From Epiperipatus broadwayi (taxonomy: Eukaryota; Onychophora; Udeonychophora; Euonychophora; Peripatidae): a stretch of DNA of 64,000 nucleotides. Positions 46,801 to 58,642 of the stretch are shown in pieces (the first letter of the stretch is position 1; the number at the start of each line of letters is the position of its first letter). The notes below the pieces were generated by a model. It was not told the DNA's origin and made no database searches. It saw only the letters and a list, made by a program, of their open reading frames with translations. The DNA lies in NCBI GenBank assembly GCA_028023455.1, contig JAQFVV010006305.1:4205001-4269000 (forward strand). The letters are read 5' to 3'. The translations under genes were made by a program, and so were the position numbers.

Positions 46801-49800
46801 TTCAAAACGTCTTCAAAGCAGTCACAAATTTCTAATATTTAATACCCTTGGCATGTGTATCTTTAATGTGTACTAACTAACTCCTGTTTTTAAAGTATTA
46901 TTTCTTTTAGTGACTAGAAAATAGAGGTTAAATTAGAATTATGATAACCATCAAATTTCAGATATAATATAAAAAAAGTATACTATTAACTCCTTAAAAA
47001 CAATGAACTTGCAAAAATATAAAGAAAAATATATAAAACCATGTAAACTTCAACATGAAAAGAAAAAGAAGATAAATTAATTTTTTAAAAAATATTATCT
47101 GGTTGCACTTTTTAAAAAAAATCTAATTTTCAAATCTACCTTGACAGTAAATAATTTTTTTCACGTTAGAAAAAAGATATTATCACTCTGTTCAATTTGA
47201 GTTTTTTATTTATTCATGATTACATGGATACTACAAAGATTGGAAATGTGTTTTGATCTTAATTATGTAAATGATTTTTTTTTTTAAATGAACATAAATA
47301 GAACGTACGACTTAACATATGTTATGTCAGATTAAATATTTTTTTATAGTACTTAATAATGATTTTATATTTTTATTATTTTTAAAAATTATATTATAAA
47401 AAATTATTTAGTAGCTTATCTTAAAAATGTGGATTCAGTTTATAATTTTTAATTAATATTTATGTAAATATTTATGAATTACTTATTTGTCAACAGACTT
47501 TAAAGTAACATTTTGATAATATAAATTGAAATTACTTGATATTAACTGTATCCTATTAATAGTCTGAACACTCAAAATTTGTTAATATTCTATCAGGAAA
47601 TGAGCACATTAATGGAAAATCCAAAAACTTTATTTGCATATATGCATTTTATCCATTATTATAAAATATTACATAAAAATCTGTTTTTAATATATTATGT
47701 GTTGTAAAATAGTTTTCCCCTTAGATGATGTCAGAAATTTTTGTACATAAACCATATGCTTGAAGACTTTTCTTATTGTGAGATGTGATTAATGAAGCTA
47801 TTAAAGAGACTTCTATTTTATGATCTCTAAAAATAAAATATTAGATGATGCAAATTATACATTTACAAATTTCATACAGATTGTTATTAATACAAATACA
47901 TATTATTCATAAACTTCTATTTTATAAATAAAATTTTTAAAAGTAGTCTTTACTCTTTTATATTATATAAATTAAATTGTATAGATATTTACAAACAAAA
48001 TTTTTTAAAAAATATGTTCAGTACATATCCATCAATTAATAAGCATGCTTACAGTGAATTATCTGTTTTTCTATTTTAGTAAAATTTGGATTTTATAATG
48101 AAAGGATTAAAAATCTATTCTTGATATTCAAATGACAAATCCAAAAAAAAAAAAAACCTTGAACCATAGATTTTATATTAATGATGTTTTACTCATATTA
48201 AATAATTGTTTGAAATTTAAATAAAAGTCTAATTATATAAACACACATATATACGTAATGTTTTTATCTATTCAACAACAAAAAATCATTTTATTATTTT
48301 TATTTTACTTATTTAAAAAAAAAGTTTTTTAGAGTTTATATAATTTAGAAATTAATGTCACAAATGATAGATATTATGATAAAGTTCAAAAAAAAAAAAT
48401 CACAATTAATGCTGATTAAAATTTTAAGATCATAAAATCTAAGCTTTAAATTTTTAATAATTTATGACAATTCAAAGCAGTATTTGTTCAGTACAGTTTG
48501 GCATTGTAGTTTTTATAGTCAGTAAAATAAGAGGATGAGCAAAATTAAATTTTATAATTTCTAAAGTATCTTAAAAAGCCTATTAAAGTTTAAATTTGCT
48601 AAAATATTCCTAATAAATTCTAATGCTATACTGGATATAGAAAACAAAAAGTTTTTGATTTAAATGATGATTGTATACCATATTAGAAAAGTAATACATA
48701 TGTTACCTTTATTTTGTCCACATTTTGTATATAATAAAAAATACAAGAGAATTTTTAATTTGCTATTAGGTACAAAAGTCATATAAAATAATAGTGCCAT
48801 TTTTCTTTGTATTTATCATTATATATATATAATTAACATAGCTCAATATATATCACACCACTGTATACCATGAATATGATATAGTAATATATATTTATAG
48901 TATGTATGTATATATCTATATTGAAAGCATACTAGGCAGTAATAAAGCTAAATATTAAAAAACTACCTTTCTGCATTTTCATTTTACTAAATATTATGGT
49001 GGCCCAGAAAAAAAGAAAATTACTAACAATTGAATTAGTAAAGAGAAAGAATAAATCATTCTCCCAAGGCTACGAATTAAATGCACTCTACCTTTATGAA
49101 CAATGTTGGTAATTCAGAATAATATTAATATATAAGACAATTGGAATGTGGCACTTAATATCTATTAAATAAATAATCAATTATACAAAGCTGGATTCAT
49201 TCTATTCTTGTCTCAACATTTAAAGTGCTTTTAATTAATAACTTGAAGAAAGGTGGATTAATCCCTTTGTTTAATACAAAAATCAAGTTATGTTTACATA
49301 TTAAATCATTTAATTATTATAATCAAGGTGTTAAAAGAAAGATTCTGTTTCCAGCCTTATATATGTTTGGACAAATTAATAGGAACATGTGTATTACTTT
49401 CACTAAAATGATATAGAATCTCTATTTAAATCAAAAATTGTTTTTATTCACTATGCACTATAATGTCTGAAATGAATCTAGAGGAATTTAATGAAAAAAA
49501 TTCAAATTTGTTATTGATAGAGGATATTGACACTTCAATAAGATAATCAAGAATAATCCACAGAAATCTAATGATAGTTTAATTACATTATTTCGAATAT
49601 AAAGGAAAATACATAGGATTATCTTCATGATACTCAAATCAATATAATGGGCTGTAAAAATTGCAAACTTGTCACTGATTAATGATAATGTAAAAGTAAT
49701 GTGAACTAATCTACACAAAATAACATTTATACCAACAATATATAATTCTCTCAAATTATAATTATTCTGCTAGCATAATTCAAAGCTAAAAGAGAGCAGT

Positions 49801-50599
49801 TCATTATCCTAATATCTTTTGGGTAAATATGAACTATAAACTCTTTCAGTTGATAAAAAAATGTAGACATTAACTTTTCATCAATGTGTAGTATTTCTAT
49901 TATCCAATTTGCAATTCTTACATTTGTGATTTCACATATCCAACATCAAAAACGTTATCATGAATATTCAATTTGTGAAGCTCATAACAGATTGCTTTGT
50001 GAAATATGAAATGTTTAGATATGCATGATTTTTGTCATGATTAGTTCCACAGAATTTTAAAATTTTATAATAATGCAGAGAGTATAGATTTATAAGCTCA
50101 TGTGGTACTGTTCAATATGCAATCTTTAATGAATTTTGACATCAACCCAGGGACAAGCCAGTAGTGATCCTATGTGAAAAACCCCTCCCTACAACAAAAA
50201 TCATTTTAAAAAATATATTAGTGAATAAAAATGAAATATATAAATTATATGATTATTGAACAAAAAGTAGAAATTATAAAAAAAATGTAAAAAAAAAAAC
50301 AATAAACATACAAGAAGGATGCAAAACAATAATAATTTAGAAAAAATGAAGTAATTTATCTTATTTGGCAAGATAATTATTTGTAAATTATACCTTCTTT
50401 GGTTTTATATAAATTAACAGACAAACATGCAGTTTTATAAAAATGTATAGAATTAAACTAACTATATTTTATTTGGCAAGTGAATAACTTTGACATTTGT
50501 ACTTTTTACAGGTATAAATAAGAAACAGATAAATTTATAAGTATATAAAATAGGACTATATTAAACATTTTTGGATAAAGAAATAGATAAAGAAATATT
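46801..50599. other. AT-rich non-coding sequence
   Basis: No gene or known element seen, apart from a possible 5' flank of copy 3 up to about 46860. Short frames at 49225-49416 and 49488-49754 lack motifs; the latter might include decayed C-terminal sequence of the transposase relic to the right, but I cannot show it. Confidence 0.45.
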
Positions 50600-51870
50600 T
50601 AAACCTATAATCATTTAAAAGTTGATTTAGATCATTCGATGCATCTAAACCACATAGGAGATTCACAAATGAGAACTGCGGTGTTTAATCTGACAAGTTT
50701 CACTTTATTTAAAATATCATATCAAATTATAATACAAAAAAATAAATATAAATGTAATTTTTTTCACCAAGACATTTTTCTAATATTGGGATTGTTGACC
50801 CAGTTCTGCAGAGTCATTACAAATTTTAAATAAAGCACCATATACTTCAGGTAAATATTTATAAAGAGGTATTATGGCATCAAGTTTGCTCAATCATAAT
50901 ATTTCACATAATGGTTTTAAGATTAAATCAACTAGTTACAGAAGTAGTTAAAATATTCCATCAATAAACAGAAAAAAAATTATATACCACTTGTACTACA
51001 GTAAAATAATAAATAGTTTCATGGTTGTTATTCACAGTGTTATTAACTATTAGGTTTAGACTATGATTTGGACATGGAATAAAAATGTATGATGATTTAA
51101 ATGTAAAAATTCTTTTATGTAAATCTATATTTTACTGCACATATTAAAGACATTATCATAGCCCTGATCTCTTATATTCCTTATGTTTAAATTTAATTTT
51201 TTCAGTAAATAAGTAAAAAAAAATATTCTCAATTTGGGCCTGTAGCATCTAAAATTGCATAGAATGCTAAAAACAGCTCATTTATATCAACACTTTTACG
51301 TTCTGAATTGAACTGAATGAAACTGATTTCACACTTATTTAGTTAGTATGTGATATGTCTGGAATACAATATAAAATAATTGAAAAATATTTGTTTATTG
51401 GTAAAAGTTAATATTATTTTTAATATTTGGTGCCAATAAAGTATTTCAATTTGAATTTTAGCTCCTAAATAGGAAAGCATATTTTTAACATTGGGATCAT
51501 TAGCTACACATCCAGTGTGATCTAATAAAAAGATCGACCTAGGCTATCATCTCAGTGCATTTTAAAAAATTACCATTGTTACAACAGTAATGTTTATTAC
51601 TTTTATCATAAAGATCCTAGATTTTGTCTGCCTAAAAACAGTACTACAAAAAATATTCTTAAATGATCAATACAAGTATTATTTTTGAAGAATGTCATTA
51701 ACTCTGTCAATTTTTTGTAATTCATCAAAAGATTAAAAAATTTTCTCATGCTATTGCAAGATGTTGCCAATCATTAAGTCCCTGAATAAATTTATTGTGC
51801 TAGGAATTGCAAAATTGAAAAGTTTGCACCAAAAGCAATAAACAATGTTTTTTGAAACAAAATAAATTAA
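50600..51870 (-). pseudogene. hAT-type transposase relic, ZMYM1/TTF-zinc-finger-like
   Basis: Reading down the minus strand: NIVYCFWCKLFN (about 51840) is the TTF-type zinc-finger segment. STINLFRD and DWQHL follow. DPNVKNMLSYLGAKIQ (about 51510) corresponds to the segment before the catalytic core. KYFSIILYCIPDISHT (about 51395) matches KYFSIILDCTPDISH with the catalytic Asp changed to Tyr. SVDINELFLAFYAI, then LNIRNIRDQGYDNVFNM (about 51190) matches the hallmark RGQGYDNGANM. VVQVVYNFFS (about 51010) matches the segment after the PC..H.LNL region. This order is that of DUF4371/ZMYM1-like hAT transposases. Stops and shifts are frequent, the dimerisation domain is not clearly seen, and no terminal repeats were found. 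Confidence 0.75.
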
Positions 51871-51911
51871 CCAATTTCTATTGAATTCTTTGTCATTTTA
51901 AGAATGCTTTT

Positions 51912-52055
51912 TAAATATGTATGTACAAATGTTTGCCAATATATTAAAGGAAAATATCAAATTATTAAAAAAAAGTATAATTTTAAATATGTATGTAAAA
52001 ATGTTTGCAATATATTAAATGAAAATATCAAATTATTAAAAAAAAAGTATAATTT
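51912..52055. repeat. 72-bp tandem duplication
   Basis: TAAATATGTATGTA...AAAGTATAATTT recurs at 51912 and 51984 with few changes. It creates the short frame 51904-52095, which is therefore not a gene. Confidence 0.85.
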
Positions 52056-52332
52056 TATTAGTCAAATGTCAAATTTTCATCTTAGTTCAAATTAAAATGT
52101 ACTTGTTCTTATTATTAAGTTATTACTAATGCACTATATTTACTATCCTATCTGTAATTACAAAAAACTTACACCTGATATCTTTTTTAATTAATGTTAT
52201 GATATAATATGTACATTGATGCAGCAAAAAAATAAAGTTAAAAACTGCAACAAAGCAAAAATATGAGTTAAATAATATTCAAATGTGTCATTCTGCTGAC
52301 AGTAAACTTACACAAGTTCAAGTTTTTATTTG

Positions 52333-53981
52333 TATAACAGGGCTGAGTTCAAACCCTGTTCTAAGTCAGGGGGTAATACTACTGAGCATATGTAGCTAAT
52401 TAAATCAAGTATAATATTAAGTAAATTGTTCTTTTTCGTTGTGGTCTTGTATGCGAGCACATACATATATATTTAAGTAATTAAATAAAAAACATTGAAA
52501 TATAAGAGGGACGGGGGTTATATGGTTTGTGCTCTGATATTTATTTATATGCATGTTTATATTGCTGCATGAGTGAGTAAATGTAATAATTTCATAAAAA
52601 GGAATAAAAGTTATTTTAATTTAAAAAGAAATATTCCAAGATGGTCCACCAAAAGAAGAATGTTACAATATATATAAAAAATAAATTAATTGCAAAGAAA
52701 GGACCCGAAAAGTTGCAGATCGTTATCTTGAAACAAAGACATTTAAATTAATAAAATAAAATGTTAAAAAAAAGAGACAATGAACGGTCGAGTGTAGATT
52801 GCAAGGTAAATTTGAAATTCCTAAGCTTAGATAAGAGAAACAAAGAAAGAAAAGTATTGAAAAGATTTTTGTTTCGCAAACCACGTGGTTTAATTAAAGA
52901 AGAAAGAACAATAGCATGGTTAAGTAGGGACAAGAAAGTTGAACTGAGAGGGAGTTATATAACTGTGACTGCCACGAGCAGGATCATAAGAAAAATTTGG
53001 TAAAAAGAAAAAAGTTTATAATCGAAAAATCATGAACAGGTTGGGGTAGAAGAGAAGAATGGGCCAGGCTATGCCATCCATCCCGCAGATAGACTAGCAT
53101 CACTGTAAATGTAGGAGCAAAGCCCTTCTTCAATCCATGAAAAAAACAGCATTCACCGGATGCCATTGATTGCCTTATGGAAATAGACCAAAGAAAGAAA
53201 TCTTTTAATCATACAGCTAATAATCTACACCCGGGTGAGATAAACCAAACATTTTTCGTAAGTGATACTAACTGTTTTGAATGAAAGCATGTCCTATTAA
53301 ATAATGCGTAAAAGGTTTAAAGTAAATGAATAAAATGTTGAAATAACACCCTGTATATGCCTTAATAGACAATGCCTGATTGAAATTGTTTTCAAGCTAT
53401 GATCTGTATTTTTGAGTATTGCATTTATAAACTTGTGCGAGTGTATTTACATGAGGGTTATTTAATTATTCGGGCATAAACCAATATCCAATTCTGGGAT
53501 TCTATGGGTTTTGTTTTATTATTTGTTTTATATTAATAAATATTAATTAGTATTATAAATTTAATTGTGTTAGTGTTAATTTCTTAAAATAATATTAAAA
53601 AGCAAAAAGTAGGAAAGCAAATGAATCGTTCATGCACTACATGTGCATTTTTATATGTTCCCTCCACCTCTTTCCCATGGTCACCGACTACTACCCCTGA
53701 GTGAGCTAGCCAGAGGTACAAGCTCTAACCACCAGAAATAGATACTCATTCTCTCCCAGCATAATTCTTATTTATTCGTAGGTAAGATTGGCGCGTGAGG
53801 TCATTATCGATGCTCATAAATATGCTGGGCAAGTAATTAGAGGGCATCGCAAAACCAACCACACATATATGTGTGTTCATATTATAAATTTCTGTTAAAT
53901 AAAAGAGCAAAACTTAAGTTTAAAATACGTAATAAACGTATATCACATATATATGTGTTTACATCGGAATAAACGGTTACA
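52333..53981 (+). repeat. 5' LTR, 1649 bp
   Basis: Matches 58643-60277 over its whole length. It begins TATAACAGGG and ends GGTTACA. The terminal six bases TATAAC and GTTACA form an imperfect inverted repeat, so the usual TG start is replaced by TA. It begins with a hairpin (52336-52360). An 80-codon frame at 52761-53003 is broken in the other LTR and is not considered a gene. Confidence 0.93.
52336..52360 (+). promoter_or_regulatory. Hairpin with tRNA B-box-like loop at LTR start
   Basis: AACAGGG pairs perfectly with CCCTGTT around the loop CTGAGTTCAAA, whose GTTCAAACC matches the tRNA B-box pattern GTTCRANNC. The same hairpin opens the 3' LTR at 58646-58670. Function is unknown: it might serve in RNA packaging or termination, or be a chance tRNA likeness. 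Confidence 0.4.
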
Positions 53982-53982
53982 A

Positions 53983-53999
53983 TGGCACACCAATGAAGG
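53983..53999 (+). promoter_or_regulatory. Candidate primer binding site
   Basis: TGGCACACCAATGAAGG starts one base after the 5' LTR. The leading TGG complements the CCA end of a tRNA, as in standard LTR elements. I could not assign the tRNA. Confidence 0.5.
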
Positions 54000-54855
54000 A
54001 GCTTTCGAAGAGTGGAAAGTAGGGGAGGGGGATAGAATATAAGTTAGATAAGACAGTCTACTATGAAGTTGCTTTATATGTTTTTTTTTATATATAAAAA
54101 AGGAAAGAAATACAGTATAAGAGCTATAAAATATAGCTTGTGTAGACGAATTATTGCTGGTAATTTTATTTTGTGTATGGAAATTAATTAAGTCAAAATC
54201 ACATTCGAATTAATATTTTAATATATATGTATGTATTGAACAGTCCATGGAAATTTTGTTGTTTGATTCGAAGAGAAATAATATTATATATGAGAGTTTT
54301 ATTTTCAGTTTAAGAGTTTTCTTATTGTGTTAAATATTTAACTGCTTTGACATTTACAAAAGTGAATAAATAAAAACTTTCGTAAACTTTTATTTGATAT
54401 AATTAAGAGTGATCAATTTTAGAAAGCAGTATATTGACTACATTATATATGAACTTGTATATATACATCTAAACAATACATACAATTTTTTTTGATTCGT
54501 TTTATATATGTGTATTCGATTGGGAGATTGATATTTGCGGAAGTTTTACCCATAAAAGGGCATATTATAAAATACTGCTAGTGCTAGAAATCTACAGATT
54601 CACTTGAACAAGTTAATATTTTGGTTTGATAGGAAAGAAACAAGGAAATACTAATTGTCCTGGTGAAAAATATAAAAAAAGAGATTAAGAAATAGGGTTG
54701 AAAAAAGCTAGATACAAAAGTTAGACAGAGGGCACAGTACTTCAGGGATGGAGAGCAGGTCTGGTGCATCTGATATAGAAATAGTAATATAATATCTAAA
54801 AAGGGAGTCAGACAGAAGGGGTGAAAATAAAAACGTACAGAGGGGAAAGGGGGGA
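54000..54855 (+). other. Gypsy leader region
   Basis: Untranslated sequence between primer site and gag. In the gag frame a TGA lies a short distance upstream of the chosen ATG. No other gene is visible; the minus-strand frame 54584-54862 is a shadow. Confidence 0.5.
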
Positions 54856-55290
54856 ATGGCAATAGAGCATATTAAAAGCCTACAAAGAAATTTTGATATC
54901 CATGGTATACCAGAGAAAGATAAAGTAATAATAGCATGCCACCACCTTGAAGGATATTCTGAGGCTTGGTGGAATTCACTTTTACACCAGCCGCAGACAT
55001 TCCCAGATTATAAAAAGGGTTTGAAGAAGGCCTTCTGGAGGGAAGAGCTGCAGGAACACATTAGATTACAGTTAATGAAAGAGAAGTTTCAAGAAGATAG
55101 TGGAGAAGAATATGTGCATTTTTTTCAGGAGACAGGTGGTCATGCTAAAGACACTAGAAGCATGAAAGACTGTATGAAAAACAGATTTTAAGAATAGTGT
55201 GCAGGAATCTACCGGAGGAAATCAGCTGGGTGATAGAAATAAGGAGAAAGAAAACAGTGAAGGTGGTAGATAGACTATTGAGTCAGAAGT
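54856..55290 (+). pseudogene. Gag of Gypsy element, frameshifted
   Basis: The capsid-type protein that packages element RNA. The frame from 54856 contains GIPEKDKVIIACHHLEGYSE followed by AWW and FPDYKKGLKKAFW, the typical retrotransposon gag core. A frameshift near 55140-55170 moves the coding line to another frame, which reads YEKQILRIVCRNLPEEISW and stays open until a stop near 55290. In the first frame TAA at 55189 ends the protein at 111 codons. No zinc knuckle is evident between gag and protease. The start is the first ATG after an upstream in-frame stop; the true gag may begin here. Confidence 0.75.
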
Positions 55291-55300
55291 AAGTAATCAT

Positions 55301-56026
55301 ATGAGGCAAATTTATGAGCAAGGATTGAAGTCAGGAGAGCAGACAGGAATTCATGGAATAAGAAAAGGATATGGGCAAGAGAAAAAGGAAATAGGAAATT
55401 TAGTGTGTTCATGGGAAGACAGAGTCCCAGGTTATACATGTCAGACATGCCCCAAAATTCACAAAACAGTGAATCAAATCGAGATGGAGGCCCTTTTGGA
55501 TTCGGGTAGTCAGGTTTCGGTGATAGGAGAAAGACAATACCACAGAATTGGGAAAGAACAATTGGATATACCTACACTACCATTGAAAGCAGTGCATGTA
55601 ACAGTGGCCAATAACCAAAAAGCCAAGATTGAATCCAAACAAATATGGCTAGATATTAAAATTGATGGAGAAAGCTGTCCGCACGTCTTTTTGATAATGA
55701 AAGATTTGATATGCGACATTTTGTTAGGGTCAGATTTTTTGCATAAATATAAATGCACTTTGGATTATGAAGGCAGGCAAGTCACATGTAAAGTGAAGGT
55801 AGTTAAATTTCTGAGTGAGGGTTTATATAGGTCAGTTGGGGCATTGTGCACGGTAGGAGATCGTACAAATGACATCATTATGGAAAGGGAACGAGAGGCA
55901 AAGATGGCCATGGGAAGTTGGGAAAGCACATTGATGCAAACATTGCAAGAATACCATCAAGTTTTCTCTGACAAAACAGGAATAATACCAGGTTTTGAAC
56001 AAAGGATTAGAGTAAATGAAAACTAA
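55301..56026 (+). pseudogene. Aspartic protease and linker of Gypsy pol
   Basis: The protease would cleave the gag-pol polyprotein. It shows the active-site motif ALLDSGSQVSVIG (about 55490-55530) with the catalytic Asp of DSG, and the second signature DILLGSDFL (about 55714-55740). The catalytic centre is therefore preserved, while the frame is closed by TAA at 56024. The same frame continues beyond that stop into RT, so this is a nonsense mutation within pol. How protease joins gag is obscured by stops around 55290. Confidence 0.8.
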
Positions 56027-56760
56027 CCGTTTAAAGCCAGGTCATACCCTGTTCCTTATAAATATCGAACCAAAGTGAAAAAGCAAATAGACCAGATGGT
56101 GGAATGGGGCATTGTTTCAAAATGCTCATCAGCTTACTGCAACCAGTTGGTGGTCGTGAGGAAGAGAGATGGTACAATCAGGCTGTGCCTTGATGCAAGA
56201 CAACTGAACAAAATAACCGTTCCCGATTGCAATGTTCCGCCACCTATACAAGAACTTTTGGGAAGATTCAAGGGAAAAAGAATATTTTCAACATTTGACT
56301 TGACTGCTAGTTATTGGCAGATCAAGCTACACCCAGATGACTGTAAATATACCACATTTCAATATGAGGGTTATTCATATCAGTTCAACCGAATGCCGTT
56401 TGGCTTGATTAACAGTGGGGCCGGATTGCTACAATGTTTGGATCAGGTGTTATCCCCTGAAATAAAAGAGATGATCACGATGTACGTGGATAATGTGTTA
56501 GTGGCATCAGACACCATAGAAGAGCATATAGGGCATATAACAATGTTTTTAAAGGAGTGCAAGGAAAAAGGGATTAAAATAAACTTAAAAAAGTACCATT
56601 ACTTCAGGAAGAGGTTATGTTCCTAGGGCATATGGTAGGAGCACAAGGTATTAGGCCCCACCTTGATAAGGTCTCTGCCATTAGAGACTTTCCAGCACTC
56701 AGATCCAGGAAACAAGTACGGTCCTTCCTTGGCTTGTGCAACTTTTACAACCGGTTTCAG
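56027..56760 (+). pseudogene. Reverse transcriptase of Gypsy pol
   Basis: Copies element RNA into DNA. Visible motifs in order: WGIVSKCSSAYCNQLVVVRK, GTIRLCLDARQLNKIT, FSTFDLTASYWQIKL (catalytic Asp present), YQFNRMPFGLINS, and MYVDNVLVAS, where the second Asp of the YxDD box is Asn, which should abolish catalysis. A frameshift near 56600 moves the coding line to the frame with VMFLGHMVG and RSFLGLCNFYNRF. A TGA at 56764 follows. Length and order are those of a normal Gypsy RT. Confidence 0.88.
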
Positions 56761-57405
56761 GAATGATTTGCAGAACAAATGGAACCCTTGGTGAGGCTAT
56801 TGAGGAAAGATGTAAGGTGGCAGTGGAAAGAGGAACAAGGACAAGCCTTCAAAAAGGTGAAGGCTGGATTTATTGAACATGTAGTGTTGGCATTTCCTGA
56901 TTTTGAGAGGCTGTTTGTGGTGCAGACGGATAGTAGTGGGTATGGTTTGGGAGTAACAGTGTCACAAGTGCATGCAAATGGTCAGATAGGGGTGTTGTAT
57001 TTTATGAGCTGATTGATCAAGGGACCTGAACTCCATTATACAGCAACTGAAAAGGAAGCTCTAGCAATTGTTTGGGCTTTCCAAAAACTTCCTACACTCT
57101 TGTTAGGATCAGAAGTCATTGTGGTCACTGACCACAAAAGTTTGGAATTCATCAACCATAGTTACTTAACCAATAGTCGGTTAGTATGCTGGAGTCTATA
57201 CCTCCAAGAATATAACTATACAGTGAGGTGTTGCAATGGTTTGGAGAATATAGTGGCAGACATTCTCAGCAGGAACCCCATACCTTTAAAATCTCAACAT
57301 TTTCAGACAGAAAATTTTTATATTGCTGGTGTGAGCTCAGAAATGGATGGGGTTGAAAATGACCTTAAACAGCTGGCTCAACGCCAGAGAGAAGATGCTC
57401 AATTG
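56761..57405 (+). pseudogene. RNase H of Gypsy pol
   Basis: Removes RNA from the RNA-DNA hybrid. The linker WQWKEEQGQAFKKVK leads to VVQTDSSGYGLGVTVSQ (first Asp), YTATEKEALAIVWAF (Glu) and VVTDHKSLEFI (second Asp). The end is NIVADILSRNP, the usual boundary before integrase. In-frame TGA at 57010 and TAA at 57406 interrupt it. Confidence 0.85.
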
Positions 57406-58519
57406 TAACAGGTAATTGAGTACATGGAGGAGGGGGAGACCAAGGTTGTAGGTTGGTATGAACATAGGGTTGGACGTTGTAAATTAGAGGGATCCATACT
57501 TCAATATAAAGTCATGAACGACCTGGAAGAATGGAGGCCAATCATACCTAGACAGATGACAGAGGCAGTGGTGACTCATGTCCACAAAGCATATGGACAC
57601 TATGGGGTGTGGAAGACTGAACATTGGCTCAGGAAATGGTTTTATTGGCCCATCATGCATGCTAAAACAGTTGCTGTCATTGGCCAATGTGAAATTTGTC
57701 AGAGAGCCAAATCAGCAAACAGAAATTATGCAGCCCCAATGACATCCATAAAACCAAAGAAACCATGGGAGATAGTAGCAGTGGACTATTATGGTCCATT
57801 GCCAGCGTACAATGAAGTATTTGTTGGTGGTATATGATTTGTTTTTCAAATTCGTGGCTGCATACCCAATAGTTCAAGCAAATACAAGGAATACAATACG
57901 CATATTAGAAAAAGAGGATTTTCCCTTAGTGGGGAAACCCCAGATTATCCTCTCTGATCATGGGACTCCATTTACATCTGGAGAATGGGGGAGATGGGTA
58001 CAGAGATCAGGGATCCGACATTTACTGATGTCCATCTGGAACCCCCAATCAAACCCATGTGAACAAGTGATGCGCGAGCTGGATAGAATGTTCAGAACTT
58101 ACATCCCCACCAACCATAGAGGTTGGGTCAGGAAAATTAGTGAGATACTCAACTATATTAATTGGGCAGTAAATGAATCAACGGGATTCTCTCCTTTACA
58201 GTTGCACTGTGGCCGTGATGCTCCTCAATTAACACCGGATAACCTGTTAAGAAGTGAGGAAAACTCAGTAGATACTGAAAGTCATCAAAGACAGGCATAT
58301 CGCCACCTCATAAAAAAAATACAGAAGCGGAATAGAATGCCAATGAGATACCATAGGTTCAGGGTGAGTGACCGGGTGTTGATAAAGACACCACATGTAA
58401 GTGAGCTAGGGGAGTTCATATGTAAAAAATTCTGTAATTTGTATGAGGGTCCATTCACCATTGTGAGATGTCAGGGAAATCACGCGTTTTGGGTAGACAC
58501 TGGACAGAAAATAAAGTGA
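57406..58519 (+). pseudogene. Integrase of Gypsy pol
   Basis: Inserts the DNA copy into chromosomes. The N-terminal zinc domain has VTHVHKAYGHYG and CEICQRAKS (HHCC). The catalytic core has VAVDYYGPLP (first Asp, about 57780), then after a frameshift near 57815 ILSDHGTPFTSGEW (second Asp, about 57950) and NPQSNPCEQVMREL (Glu, about 58060), giving D,D-35-E-like spacing. The C-terminal part has RVSDRVLIKTPH and NLYEGPFTIVRC, a GPY/F-type module. Catalytic residues are kept. The frame ends with TGA at 58517-58519. Confidence 0.88.
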
Positions 58520-58629
58520 TCATATAATGCTCGGTCACTCAAACCCATACCATCAGAAAAATAACTAGAATTATTTGGGGGTTTTAAGAGTGAGCCATTA
58601 ATATACTAAATCTGTATTTAAAGGCTTTT

Positions 58630-58639
58630 GAAGGGGGAA
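58630..58639 (+). promoter_or_regulatory. Polypurine tract
   Basis: GAAGGGGGAA lies three bases before the 3' LTR, the expected priming site for plus-strand DNA synthesis. Confidence 0.75.
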
Positions 58640-58642
58640 TAT

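Noticed and set aside
39760-46860. A target site duplication for the third non-LTR copy (TTTAATAC near 39748 and 46838)
   Set aside because: Eight bases of low complexity not aligned with clear element ends; insufficient support.
52761-53003. 80-codon basic frame inside the 5' LTR
   Set aside because: The corresponding part of the 3' LTR is interrupted, and no family is recognised; LTR interior, not a gene.
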